A DNA stretch of 64,000 nucleotides, taken from Humulus lupulus (Eukaryota > Streptophyta > Magnoliopsida > Rosales > Cannabaceae). Both the position numbers and the translations under genes were made by a program. The stretch covers positions 135,436,201-135,500,200 of the forward strand of contig NC_084795.1 of NCBI RefSeq assembly GCF_963169125.1, read 5' to 3'. This document shows, piece after piece, positions 45,750 to 56,910 of this stretch; positions within the stretch are counted from its first letter, which is position 1; every line of letters starts with the position of its first letter. A model generated the notes under the pieces. The model saw only the letters and a program-made list of their open reading frames with translations, was not told the origin of the DNA and did not search any database.

Positions 45750-46637
45750 TGTTATCCAGATTTCCGGATAGCGTTTAGATTGATGTCCTCGGGGAAGCAG
45801 AATTATCGATGTCTTTCACGGTAGGTGACCAGAGCTCACGGATGGACAGAAAGGCTTCGCCTCTCCTGTGTAGTATCCGGATTACTCTTCCAAGCAAGCA
45901 CAACACGGAAACTCGTCGACTCTCCCGGACTCCCGAAGGATACCCCTCGGGGAGGCCCCTTCCAGGAGAGGCTCTTCGAGTGGTCTCCGCGGAAACAGTT
46001 CCGTGCCTCGCACAGAACAAAACCGAACGGTCGAGTCCGGGAGAAGGCATATTTGGAACGATATCCGTCTGACACAGGATCCCGCCTGACACGCCCGTCA
46101 GGTCAAAGCCGCATACATCCCAGCACGCCTAAGGGTACCTTTTCGCCTACTGTTCCGCTGACAACTTGGAAAAGACGGCTGACTTTGTGTGTTCCCCATA
46201 CTTTCACGTAAATATACCCACATAGAGTCTTGTAGCCATGCTACTACAGTAATTGTATCCCCTATTTATGGCTGGTGTAATTAAGACTCAGGTACGTAGA
46301 GAAAAACCCTAATCGGAAACCCTAGCTATAAAGACCCCTTCATTTTACAAGAAGGGGGAGGACCAACAAATCACATAGCAAAAACTCTACTAAAATCTCT
46401 CTAGCTTCATCTTCTTCAAGAGAACCCGAGAGAAACACTGTGAGTGTGTGAAGTTCTTGTGCACCAGCCATCATACTGTAACCTTTTCCAAGTATAATAA
46501 CATCGACTCGTGGACTAGGGCTTGTTAACGCCTGAACCACGTAAAAACACTGTTTGTTTAGTTACATTTCAGCATTTCTACAGTTCTTATCTTTTTATTA
46601 TTCTGTTTATATTCGTTTCCGAAAAACTCGGTAAACA
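45750..46637 (+). repeat. 3' LTR of element E
   Basis: 888 bp, five substitutions from the 5' copy, TATA box at 46327-46333. It is followed by the duplication CCCTC and the last 52 bp of A's LTR. Confidence 0.97.
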
Positions 46638-46694
46638 CCCTCCAGGCACGCTAATCAAGGCCCTAAGCCTTATTTGCAAATTTGGGACGCTACA

Positions 46695-46796
46695 CTCTTA
46701 CTATTTCGGATTCTCCTCCCTCTCAACCCTCTTCTCCCATGCCGGCTATAGCCGTTGTTCTCCCCATCCCGACCCTTGCGGCTGCTACCAAGGTCC
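46695..46796 (+). other. Continuation of J after element A
   Basis: After the CTCTT duplication the text resumes as CT-rich, UTR-like sequence with a short ATG frame (MPAIAVVLPIPTLAAATK) that runs into K. It may be a captured gene fragment of a CACTA-type element; too short to name. Confidence 0.35.
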
Positions 46797-47814
46797 TACT
46801 ACAAGAAATCAGACATTTGCCTACCAATTCCTTACCTACTTATATTTATTTGTAGGTAAAGATGACTTTTACCTACTGATATTTAATGGTAAATATTACA
46901 AAATATATAAACTATTTAAAATTTATTTTACGCTACCAATAAAGTTGGTAGGTAAAGAGTTTTACCTTCATATATATTGGAGGGAAAAATTTAAACTTTT
47001 GGAGCTCATTTTTCCCGCCAATTTTATTTTAGTTTTTAAAATTTAATTAAAATTAATGTTGTTGTGTCTACAACATTTTCCTAGTGTGTGACCATACTTT
47101 GTTTTTATAATTTACACATCATTTTATCAATACATATAATATAATAAAAACATAAATAAATTTATTATTAAATATAAATATATACTTATAAACCTAAACC
47201 CTAACACTTGTCTCTCAAATCCTCTTCTCTCTTCCAAACACTCAGTCGTCTCTCTCTTCTCTCTTCTCCGAGGACCGCCTCCAGCATCAGACCATGGCTG
47301 AGCTTAGCCGAGACCCTTCATCTCCCCAGTTGAACATCAAGTGCCTTCTTTGTCTAGTTCTTTTCTGAATAGCTGAGCTTAACCGAGACCCTACATCTCC
47401 TATCTTCCTACCCAAGAGCCTTAGTTCATCTTCATGAACCTAGTTGCCTTCGTCTCTATTCTTGAATCCGTTCTTGAACCCAGAGGCCTTCTTCTCCATT
47501 GTTGAACTGAGATGCCTTCACCTCTTTTCTTGAACCAAGACGCCTTATTTCTATTATTGAACCCAAACGCTTTATTCACTGTTCTTTAATCGAGATACCC
47601 TATGCTCACTATCATTTTTTTTTATGTTTTTATCATTACAATATTTTAACTTTCTTTTGTTTTTTTCCTCATTGCAGTGGCTGGTGGGTTTGAGGTATTG
47701 ATTGCAGCTACGAGGTTTGAGGTGTTGATTGCAGCGATGGGGATTGAGGTGTTGATTGTAGTGGTTGTATTTGTAGTTTAGGTATGCAATATTGAGCTAT
47801 ACTAAGATTTTATT
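46797..47814 (+). mobile_element. K: second CACTA-like end with sub-terminal repeats
   Basis: TACTACAAGAAATC at 46797 is one base from the common CACTACAAGAAA terminus. Downstream the words TTACCTAC and GTAGGTAAAG recur in both orientations to about 46970. Then come AT-rich DNA, an aaaccctaa..ctctcttctctcttc leader-like stretch near 47200 and repeated gagcttagccgagaccct phrases at about 47299 and 47377. Element F is inserted at 47815; K or its host continues at 61784. No transposase and no opposite end are seen. Confidence 0.45.
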
Positions 47815-48408
47815 TGTTGACCCTGATTTTGTTCAACGACACGGGGTCTAGAAAATGACAGGAAAGTAATATAGAGCTTGAGAAAATGATCTGATGGAAA
47901 GATAAAGAACACAGAGATTTATAGTGGTTCGACCCCTGTGATTGGTAATGACCTACTTCCACTTGATAGTAATATTAGTATTGAGCTCCAAAGGTGAGAT
48001 CAAAGAACTAGAGTTCTTGAGTTTCACAGACCTTGAAGGAAGAAAGCAATACAAACAATGGATAATAGTACTATAATTCCGAAAGAAAAAGATCGATCCC
48101 CTTCCTTGAGCCTATAAATATCTTTGAGCTATTTCTTGTGTATTTATAGGCTCAAGAAGGATTACATGTATTAGGAAATAATATCTATCCTTAATAAACG
48201 GATCTGCAAGTCATAATGAAGAGATACTCTCGGATATCATTATAACTGTACAGATCTTTACATAAATGAACGAAGTATACGACCAGTCTGGTTGTATATA
48301 AACTTGATCTTTTCATGTGGAAATAGTGCTGGTTGATAGGCGAACCGTATCTCTGCCACGTGTCGTAAATCCTTGCCACATCATTAGCAGCTGATTTATG
48401 GATAAACA
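47815..48408 (-). repeat. 3' (left) LTR of element F
   Basis: 594 bp; on the - strand TGTTTATCC...GTCAACA. TATA-like TATAAATAC near 48148 (-). Relative to the right LTR it has an extra 18-bp piece near 48110 and lacks about 11 bp near 48360. Confidence 0.93.
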
Positions 48409-48425
48409 TTTGCCCCCCAAGTTTA
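48409..48425 (-). other. Polypurine tract of element F
   Basis: AAACTTGGGGGGCAAA on the - strand next to the 3' LTR, identical to the tract in element B. Confidence 0.85.
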
Positions 48426-48641
48426 TTTATTGCGACCAGCAATAAGTAAACTTAGGAAACTAACTTTTCGTATGCCGCATGAAATCTGTCAGAGCCTCTC
48501 GTGCGTTCTTGAAAACTGTGACCTAATCACGTCCAATCATGCCTTTTCAGTTTTCAAGAAACCTTTATGATGGCTGTTACACTCCCCCATGCCTTGAAAA
48601 AGGTAGCTCATGATTACCCCTTTTCGGCACACCTCAACTTC

Positions 48642-48650
48642 TATAAATAA
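48642..48650 (+). promoter_or_regulatory. TATA box of the antisense gene in F
   Basis: TATAAATAA, 234 bp inside the 3' LTR border, followed by a CT-rich leader of about 165 bp and a CAG|GTAAAT donor. Position agrees with B to within a few bases. Confidence 0.7.
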
Positions 48651-48815
48651 TCCCCACATTCTTCTTTTAACTCTTTACACGGCATCTATTTGCCAAGAAC
48701 GCTCAAGAACTATATTTTAGAGCCCGAAACTTCAAGGTTTTCAGTCGCTTTGCTAAGGATCTTTCTCCTACAATCCCAAAGATACTCCTTTTTAGAATCT
48801 CCAATCTTCATTCAG

Positions 48816-49258
48816 GTAAATTTTTTCAACGTTTAACCCTTTGAGATGCCATGCATACCGCTTCTGTGCTCTGAAACTTTTTGTGTTCTTGGGTAGAAAT
48901 TTGTGAAGATTTTGTATATACCGTTTGATGCTTGATAGGGTAGTGTAGTTTTGCTCTGTAGAAGTTAGGAATCAGTTTGATAGTCAGGATCATGGGTTTA
49001 GGGCGTAAAATTGAAGTAAAAATTCGATTTTTAAGCTAGCTGAAAAACAAGGTTTTTCCCGCCCCTCTGGAGTTGAAAAAGCTTTTTTTAGAAAAAACTT
49101 TTTACTTTCGCTTTTGGATCATTTTTTTTCAAACTGCTCGCACAAAACCTAGTGTTTCGGTTAGAATGTTGCTGGTCGTAGACGCGAGCAACGTTCTTCC
49201 AACTTTCAACATAAGCTCCCAGGTTGTGCGTCTTATCTCCTCCTTTGTGTGTTTGCAG
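48816..49258 (+). other. 5'-leader intron of the antisense gene in F
   Basis: 443 bp, CAG|GTAAAT to TGTTTGCAG|T. The ATG follows 5 bases after the acceptor (49264), as in B. Confidence 0.75.
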
Positions 49259-49409
49259 TTTATATGCAAGACCCGTGGGGAGGAGAAAGACCCATAGACG
49301 ATGATCTGTTAGCTCAACTGCTCGAGGACGAAGAACAACCCTCGACATTGATACCAGATATTCCCTTTTCTCGTATCAATCCAAACACTTCCCCAGTCTT
49401 GACCCGAAA

Positions 49410-51808
49410 TGTAACGACCCAAATTCGCTAATAAGGCTTAAGGGCCTTGATTAGTGTGCCCGAAGGGCATAATGGGAATTATGTGTGATTTTGATGAGTA
49501 AGATGCATGATTATGATTTAAAGCATGTTATATGACTACTTGAATATTTGAGATGCATGACTATGTGTATTAGTATGCATGTAGGCCCTGACTAGGTTAG
49601 AAGGGCATAATCATAATTTTGGCCATTTTGGGCATAACTGCTTTGATATATGTGATAATTGTCGAGACCACATTATTATGTGGATATATCTGTGATCTGT
49701 GACTCGAGACGATCCTAGTGAGCAAAGTAGCGAGAAGGTCATGGCGAGGATTTATACCCGGCTCGGGGCGAGCCTAGGGGTATAAATGGGAATTTAGTGA
49801 GTATATTGGGGTCTATCTTGACATTGAGGAATATTATTGGTGATTAATTAGGTATCGGGAGTTAAGCGAGAAATATTTGAGACACTCGAGGAGTTAGCGG
49901 AAATTGGGTAAAATGACTAAAATGCCCTTAAGTGGATTAAAGGGTTAGAAATAAAGGGGAGGGCATTAAGGTCATTTGACTTGCAAGGGATAGATATGCT
50001 GAGGCTTTATGTTAGTGGGAATTGTAGAAAGTAATAGAAGTCTGAAAGAAAAGAGAAAAGGAAGGGAAAACAGAGTTGTATTCTCTTGGGTTGGTTTGGG
50101 GTTCTCTTCACCATTTCTGGGCATTTTCTTGGAGTAACTTTCAGAGGGGAGTTAGGTCAACTAAGCCATAAGGTTTCTGAGCTAAGATTGAAGAATTCAT
50201 AAAGGTTTAGCAAGAATACACTAACACTTGAGGTAAGACTTTAGAGTTTTTCAGTTTCTGGTTCTGGTTTTTGAACTATGGTGTTTAAGTTGAATTTGAT
50301 GGGAACTTTAGGGAATTCAGGCCAAAGGCTGAGGAAGAGCAAGATAAGGAGGTGTAGAGGTTATCTTGAAATCGAATTCCATTAAAAGGTATGAGGTTCT
50401 GAGCTCTAGACTTTGGTGTTTTGACTGATTTATGTTGAGTTCTGAGTATAGGGTCAGCTATGGTGAATTTTGGGATTAGGAATGCATGTGCTTGAGTTTT
50501 GGGTATTTGGGGTGCTTGGGATGAGTAGAGTATGTTCATAAGGTTCTCTTTGAGTTTGGTGAAGGTTTGGAGAAGTTTTGGTTGAGTTTGGTTTGAGGAA
50601 ATCGCAAGAAGGAGAACTGGGGTGGTGTCTGTCTGTGACTAGCGCTACAGCGCTAGCCTTTGGGCGCTGTAGCGCTAGGCCAAGCTTCTTGGGGGATTTA
50701 GATTCTATTTGTAGTGCTGTAGCGCCCTCCTAAGAGCGTTGTAGCGCTGCCCTGTCTTCATAAAAGAATTTTAGGGTTGTTTGCAAGGGTTTTTGACCAA
50801 GGGTTTGGGGTTTGATTCCACCACCTTGTTGGGTGGAACTAGGACTTCCCGGGGACTCGGGATTGGCCCTGAGGCTAGGTTTTGAACTTGAGGATCGATG
50901 ATGGCTTTGGCCTATGGTTGTGTTTAGGTGAGCGCTAGGGCTCGAGGGGGATCGTGCTCAAGGAGTCGAGTGATCAAAGCTAGCGTATCGAAAGGAAAGA
51001 AAACTACACGCGGTTATATGATTGTGATGGCACTAAGTGCTCCCGATATTTGTATCGTGTCAATGATGGTATTATGCCATGGGACATGTAAAAGCGGCCT
51101 AAGGGTGCCGTACACTATATTTGTGCACAGGGCGCGGCTCGGCCACTGGTAGCCGAGGACAGCTTAATATTCACTGAGCTCGATTTAAGCGGGCCAGAGT
51201 CAGTGGAATAACGGAGGGAGCGGCCTGAGGGCGCTAGCCCTAGTTATCACTTGTGAACTGATATATGATATGAGATGACATGTTAATGTGCTAAATACTT
51301 GATTATATTGAATGATTATATGATTGAGAACTTGTGATGCGATATGAGATATTGATTTGTCTGTTGATTGCTTATGCTCTGTTGTTGTGTATTCTTGCTG
51401 GGCCATGGCTCACGGATGCTACGCGGTGCAGGTAAAGGCAAAGGCAAGCTGGACCAACCCTGAGATGGAGGGCTGCAGGGTGGAATGTACATAGCCAGCT
51501 GTTCGATCGCCATGGTCGAGGAGTGGATCAGGACAGGGATTGCCTAACTATCTGGTTTGCCTTAGTATGGCTTGTTATTGTATTTAAACTTTATGTCTTT
51601 TGTAAACGGTCTTTAAACTTAATATTTTTGGGATCCCGTGTAAACAGGAAATGTTTCTCAGTGAAAATGTAGCTTTTGAGACCAAAACATTTTAACCCTA
51701 GTCCCTTTATAATTTCAATAGCACGTTTTTGAATAAGATGACTTGAATAGCAAGTCCAGCACTTTATAAACACACAGTGTAACGGTCTTGGCTATCCAGG
51801 GCATTACA
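49410..51808 (+). mobile_element. D: solo LTR with target-site duplication CGAAA
   Basis: 2,399 bp, TGTAACGACC...GGGCATTACA, with CGAAA at 49405-49409 and 51809-51813. It interrupts exon 1 of F's antisense gene. Same family as C, opposite orientation. It carries the CTTGCTGGGC..GGCTCACGG..GGTGCAGG block near 51393-51440, conserved among the long LTRs here. No internal coding sequence. Confidence 0.93.
50639..50678. repeat. Perfect hairpin in solo LTR D
   Basis: Arms CTAGCGCTACAGCGC (50639-50653) and its exact reverse complement (50664-50678) with a 10-base loop. The same 15-bp arms form the second hairpin of C. A second, decayed pair follows at about 50711-50750. Confidence 0.9.
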
Positions 51809-54259
51809 CGAAACATTGCTCGTACCAAAACCAAAGCCCAGAAAAGAAAAAGCTCCGACACTTCCCATCAGCCTGCTGCTGCGGCTGATGCTCCCTCGAC
51901 CAGTGGTCGAGATGAAAATGCTCTCGACCCAAAAATCCAAAGACATGCCCGCCCTCGACATGCCATTTAGCTGGATGTTGAGTGGCATGTAGTCTCTAAA
52001 AGTAGGGTGATGATCAGAATGGTCTCCAACTACTTAAGAAAATATGGTCTGCCAGGGGTGACCTTAGTCAAGCCCAACCCAGACCAGAGGGCTAATCTTC
52101 CTGGAGGCGCCTATAGCGCCTGGTCGTGATTTCATATTGAGGCAGGGGCCACCTTGCCTCTTCACCCATTCTTTCAGGGGGTGGCCAACTATTTTGGAGT
52201 TGCCCCCTTTCAAATAACCCCGAATGAATATAGGATGCTTACTGCACTCTATATCCTATATAGCCAGAAAAAATGGCCCGTGCCATCGCCTCATGAGGTC
52301 AACTACCTGTTCGACCTCAAATCTAACCCCAACAATGAAGGCACGGGGTTCTTCCACCTTTGTCATCAGGAAACTGGGCGCACTTTCCTGACTGATACGA
52401 CCCACATCTCAAACGTGGGGACGTACTACCAAGAGTACTTCCTTACGGTTGACCTGGTCGCGGACAACGTGGCTTTCACATGAGGAGGTAAAACTTTCGT
52501 ATCGATGGCAGACTTCTTCATTTATTTTTTTCCTCCACAATGTTTTAAACTCTTGATGTCTTCCAGGCCCATGGTTGCGACCGAACCCAACTCCGGGCAT
52601 GGAGTCGAGATCGACACTCTTAGCCAGCATGACTCATGCTGAAAAGAGTGTCAAGAATCTGGTTACAGAGGCTAACCTTAGGTTGGTTGGCCTCTGGGCC
52701 CTCAACCGGACACGAGGGGGCCCTCGGCAGGGAGTACTCGCACCGAAGAGGAACCCGAGCAGCAACCTCAAGCGTCACCTCCATGGAGGAGATCGACTGG
52801 GGTCACGATCAGGGAACCTGCTGGCACTCCTCAAGCAGAGAGGCCCTCGACCCCCTTAGGGAAAGGAAAGCAGAAGGCGACCGAGCCTACCAACCTCTCT
52901 GATGACTCGTCGGATGACAACGGTATAGTTATTTTTCTTTCAGACAATTTGCCAATTCCCTGTCATCTATTTGACGGGGACGAAAATTTTAAATATGATC
53001 CACACTTAGGGCCAGACTTCTTTCTTTCAAAGAATGAGTGTAAGACTAGTAGAGTCTGTAGTGTAGCGACTAGTAATAATAGCTCTGGTATTGGACTTTG
53101 CAATCCTTTTCTGTTCCTTTCTCTGATGTAATGTGCTTGGCTATTCATGCTATCTTAATGTTTGACTTTGTTCTTGCTTTTCAGACATGGATTCCACCAA
53201 CGTGTTCGATCTTTACAGCACCCCAGAGGCTGCCGCAGCTCCTCCAAGCAAGAAGAAAACCAGTAAGAGACATACTGGGGAGAGTAGCAAAGAGCCTCAG
53301 GTGAAGAAGGCTCGAAACGCAGGCCCTCTGCCACCGCGACTCCACCTTCTCCCTGCGAGAAGCAGACTCCATCTGCTGCGGCCGGGTCGACTCCTTCTCC
53401 CGCTGCCCCATCTGACCTACCTCAGCAAGCAGATCCTGCCTCAATCGGGAACTTGATGGTTGGCCGCGCCTTCAAGCTGATCAAGAAGAGGGTCACCAAA
53501 ATCGCGAAGCACGAACGCTGCCGAGTGGCAATGGCGGCTACGAAGACGATGGGTGTTGACCCAATTCTGAATCGTGCCCTGAACGAGTTCACTAGTGTAA
53601 GTCATCTCCTTTCGTGGAAACAGGTCTTCGTTAGTTTACTGTTTGTCTAATTTTTGTTCTGAATGCAGGCCATGCTAACCCTTACATCCGGCCGTATCCG
53701 CCTGGGTGCTGTCACTGAGCAGGCTAGGACCTCAGAGCAACGGCACGAGGATGAACTCAAAGCTGTTGAGACCAAACATGCTGATCAGCTGGCGGAAGTG
53801 ACTGCAGAAAAGGCCCAACTGACTAAGGAGTTGGAGGAGAAGCTGAAGTCTTTGGAAAAAGCCCACGAGTAGAGGGACCAATACAAGGAATCCAACTGCT
53901 CTAACTTCAAAGTGGCTAAGCAGCTCGAGATTGACTTGCTCGCGAGCAGGCAGGAAACCAGAGATTTGGAGGGTCGGGATGAGGACTTGGAGAAGACCAA
54001 CGCTACCAACTTGTAGAGGTACAAAAATGCCACCCTGAGGTGTTTCTATAATTTCTGGAAGCACAATCAGGGTGCTAACTTTGACTACCTTCCTGAGAAT
54101 GCGAGGGAAGCTGAGCTGGCTCACTGCGTGACTCAGTTGGCTGAAGAAGAAAGATCGAGGGTCCCTGCTTCCCTCGAAATCTCGCTGGCCGTCGGGATGG
54201 AGGGTGTAGACAACGAAGCTGTCGACTATAATCTTCCCCAGAATCCTCCAGCTCCTTAA

Positions 54260-54922
54260 GCTCCTTAGTCTTTTCTTTTTATATTTATTTCTTTTTTAAC
54301 TACACGACCTACGGGTCGTGATGTAAAGAAAATATAATTTTTCTTTGGTTTTGCTACATGGACAGCTCTTACTTTTATTTTGAACAATTACATCCAAGCA
54401 ATTACTACTCGCGGTGTAAATGGATCGCTTTGATATTATAATATATTTGCATATTATTATAACATCTAATTGTTCACATAACCGAACTTAGCATAGCACT
54501 TTGGTTTGATTTAATAAAATATCAAAATTTTGAAAAATACTCTAAGTGCCCTAGCATGTTTTCACTTATTTTGCTCATGTGTTTACATACCTTTTAACGA
54601 TATGATTTGCTTACTTGTACCTTGTATGCCCCCCAAGTGATCGGGGAGCTTTAGGTCCTTGGTCACTTGCCTTGACCAGAACCTGCCCGAACGTTATTGC
54701 TCGTAGCAATGTGATTAGAATTATAATACAGCAAAACAACACACGTAATGAACAAATACTTGTAATAAATACAATAGTTGGCAAGAAATGACTGGCTGAG
54801 CACAATCCCTTTTATTCTCGTAGTAAATGGACTAAACATGTCTTTACGAGTGATCAATAAGATCTTACACAAAACTTGTAAAAAATAAAATTTGTACAAG
54901 CCAATTCTTTAGGAAGAATTGT
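54260..54922. other. Gap between convergent antisense gene and pol in element F, with a hairpin
   Basis: AT-rich 3' ends of two facing transcription units. At 54303-54320 there is a perfect 7-bp stem, CACGACC and GGTCGTG, with loop TACG. Element B has a partly matching motif at the same place. Confidence 0.65.
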
Positions 54923-55990
54923 TCATTGATAATACTTGCGCAAGTGTTCTCCATTCCAATATCGAGGAACGAGATATTCGTTTAAGCGTGCAAGTTTATA
55001 AGTGCTTGGGTGAAGGACTTCATCAATTTGGTAATGCCCTTCCCAATTTGGCTCGAGTACTCCAGCAGCTTGGTCGCGGGTGTTAAGGAAAACTCTTCGG
55101 AGCACAAGGTCTCCAACATTGAATTTTATTTCTCGCACTTTAAAGTTGAAATACCGAGCGACCTTCTGCTGGTATGCAACTACTCGGAGTTGGGCTTGTT
55201 CACACCTTTCATCAATCGAGTCCAAGGATTCCATCAATAGCTGGCTGTTAGAATCCTGGTCGTATGTTAATCTGCTATGTGAGGGCGGATCCAACTAGAC
55301 AGGCAACATGGCTTCATACCCATATGCCAAGGAAAACGGGGTATGACCTATTGTTGTTCGGTGAGAATTTCTGTACGACCAGAGGACTTCGGGCAACTGT
55401 TCTGGCCATGCTCCCTTAGCTTCTTCAAGTCTTTTCTTTAGTGTATCCTTTAGCGTTTTGTTAACTGCTTCGACTTTCCCGTTCGCCTAGGGATGAGAGA
55501 CTGAAGAAAAACTTTTGATAATGTTGTGACGTTTGTAGAAGTCCGTGAATAGATTACTGTCAAACTGGGTGTCGTTATCTAAAACTATTTTCTTTGGTAA
55601 TCCATAGTGACAGATGATGGCTTTTACTACGAAGTCAAGAACTTTTTTTGTCGTTATGGTCGCAAGTGGCTCAGCCTCGGCCCATTTGGTGAAGTAGTCA
55701 AGGAAAACCACTACATACTTTACACCACCATTTCCTGTAGGCAAAGATCCGATTAGATCTATTCCCCAAACTGTAAAGAGCCATGGACTCTGCATCTTCT
55801 TTAACTCATTGGGAGCTGCTCGCGGGATTTTAGAAAACCTTTGACACTTGTCACATTTTCGCACGAACTCCATGGAGTCTTCATTCATGGTTGGCTAGAA
55901 AAATCCCTGCCTTAGGATCTTTTTTGACAGGCTTTGCCCCCCAGCGTGGTCCCCGCAAAAACCTTCGTGTACCTCCTTCATCAACTCTTT
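54923..55990 (-). pseudogene. Element F integrase
   Basis: Frames 55487-55888 and 54923-55294 cover it: KCDKCQRFSK of the zinc finger, WGIDLIGSLPTG with the first Asp, IVLDNDTQFDS with the second (Ser-Asp-Asn-Gly of the others is changed to Leu-Asp-Asn-Asp), NGKVEAVNKTLK with the Glu after a TAG near 55487. The end is HLRKYYQ and a TAA. A further stop lies near 55296. Not translatable as one protein. Confidence 0.83.
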
Positions 55991-56908
55991 GGCTTTCTCC
56001 TTTGTAATACATCTCAGAAGTGGCAGTGAGTATCCCCTTCGGTACAGGATTCCATCGACCAGGATATACCTAGAAGCTTGCCACTGAAGGGTCCTAGCTT
56101 TGTTTCTGTCTACTGGTAGCACGCCACTTGATAGATACTCTACATATGGCGTCATCCATGTATCCGTTATCTGGATGACCAGAGTGGTTTCTGCTGCTTG
56201 GATGCTAGGCACGAATAGTCGCTCGACTGGTACTATGTTTAGAGTATCAGCATCTTTTGCGCTTGCTAATTTCGCCAAAGCGTCTGCGTTGGAATTCTGA
56301 TCGCGAGGTACTTGCTGGAGAGTGTATTTGTCGAACTGGGCTAACAGATCCTTTGCTTTGTTCAGATAGGCGACCATCTTCAATCCTCGCGCCTGATACT
56401 CTCCCAAGATTTGATTCACGACTAGCTGAGAATCACTATAGACGTCAAGCGCTTTTATGTTCATATCCTTGGCTAACCGCAGTCCAGCGAGCAATGCTTC
56501 ATATTCAACCTCCTTGTTAGAGGCAATGAAGTCAAATCTTATTGCACAGTGAAATCGATGCCCTTCCGGCGTTATCAATATCACTCCTGCTCCTGCGTGG
56601 GATTCGTTAGATGAACCGTCTGCGAACAATTTCCACAAGGGTGCTTGGATTTGACATTCAGGCTCGTTAGGCTCCTTGATCTGCTCGCCACCCGCGGGCT
56701 CTGTAAACTCGGCGATGAAGTCAGCTAAGGCTTGTCCCCTTATCGCTGCTCGCGGCAGGTAAGATATGTCGAACTGCCTGAGTTCGACTGCCCACTTTAG
56801 TAATCTTTCGACAGCCTCTGGCTTTTGCAGGACTTGCCGAAGAGGCTGGTCGGTCAATACCGTAATCAGATGGGCTTGGAAGTAAGGTCGCAACTTCCTA
56901 GAGGCCAA
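55895..56908 (-). pseudogene. Element F second RNase H and integrase N-terminus
   Basis: A 337-codon open frame starts in the first RNase H (ASRKLRPYFQAH) and spans the whole archaeal-type domain: WKLFADGSSNESHAGA, where Asp is kept after an Ala, [38 protein letters not shown]. It then runs to the integrase HHCC finger (HEGFCGDHAGG). A stop at about 55892 separates it from the integrase core. Confidence 0.85.
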
Positions 56909-56910
56909 TA

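Larger units (their letters stand above)
32260..46637 (+). mobile_element. Element E: young Tat-lineage Ty3/gypsy retrotransposon with antisense gene
   Basis: 14,378 bp with two 888-bp LTRs and the duplication CCCTC at 32255-32259 and 46638-46642. The LTRs differ at 5 sites (0.56%), so it is the most recent insertion here; at commonly used plant rates of 0.7-1.3 x 10^-8 per site per year this is about 0.2-0.4 million years. Order: LTR, primer site, gag, pol, a 70-bp tandem repeat region, a spliced antisense gene, polypurine tract, LTR. Pol is open; gag has a frameshift and two stops. It may be mobilised in trans but probably not by itself. Confidence 0.96.
8579..46694 (-). mobile_element. Element A: chromovirus (Tekay/Del-like) with 2.36-kb LTRs, interrupted by B, C and E
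   Basis: Runs right to left. Both outer ends have the 5-bp duplication CTCTT (8574-8578 and 46695-46699), which proves one insertion event despite the 38-kb span. Subtracting B, C and E with their duplications leaves about 9.6 kb: LTRs of 2,363 and about 2,369 bp and a 4.9-kb interior. Order on the - strand is a primer site resembling initiator-Met tRNA, gag with a zinc knuckle, DSGATHSF protease, RT, one RNase H, integrase and a chromodomain tail. All frames carry stops, so it is not autonomous. Confidence 0.93.
27506..46694 (-). repeat. 5' (right) LTR of element A, split by C and E
   Basis: The LTR pieces are 27506-29604, 32042-32259 and 46643-46694 (insertion-site duplications at the joins counted once). 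Together they give about 2,369 bp, against 2,363 bp in the left copy, and they read in the same order. The rest of the interval is solo LTR C and element E. A GA microsatellite at about 29200-29230 is longer than in the left copy. Confidence 0.9.
49264..54259 (+). pseudogene. Antisense accessory gene of element F, disrupted by solo LTR D
   Basis: Starts MQDPWGGERPIDDDLLAQLL, nearly identical to B. The first exon is cut at 49409 by D and resumes at 51814. It continues with LPLHPFFQGVANYFGVAPFQ to a donor at 52488. Introns: 52488-52566, 53088-53184 and 53597-53668 (79, 97 and 72 bp), phases 1, 1 and 0. Exon 3 has the basic KKKTSKRH block; exon 4 gives the coiled coil and the FYNFWKHNQGANFDYL tail. 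Stops lie at 51968, near 52128, at 52481 and at 53870; the TGA at 52481 stands where B has CGA. The TAA at 54257-54259 is the natural end. Confidence 0.75.

Noticed and set aside
46740..46857. Short ATG frame beginning MPAIAVVLP as a host gene
   Set aside because: Runs out of J into K after 20 codons and ends soon; no splice or domain support.
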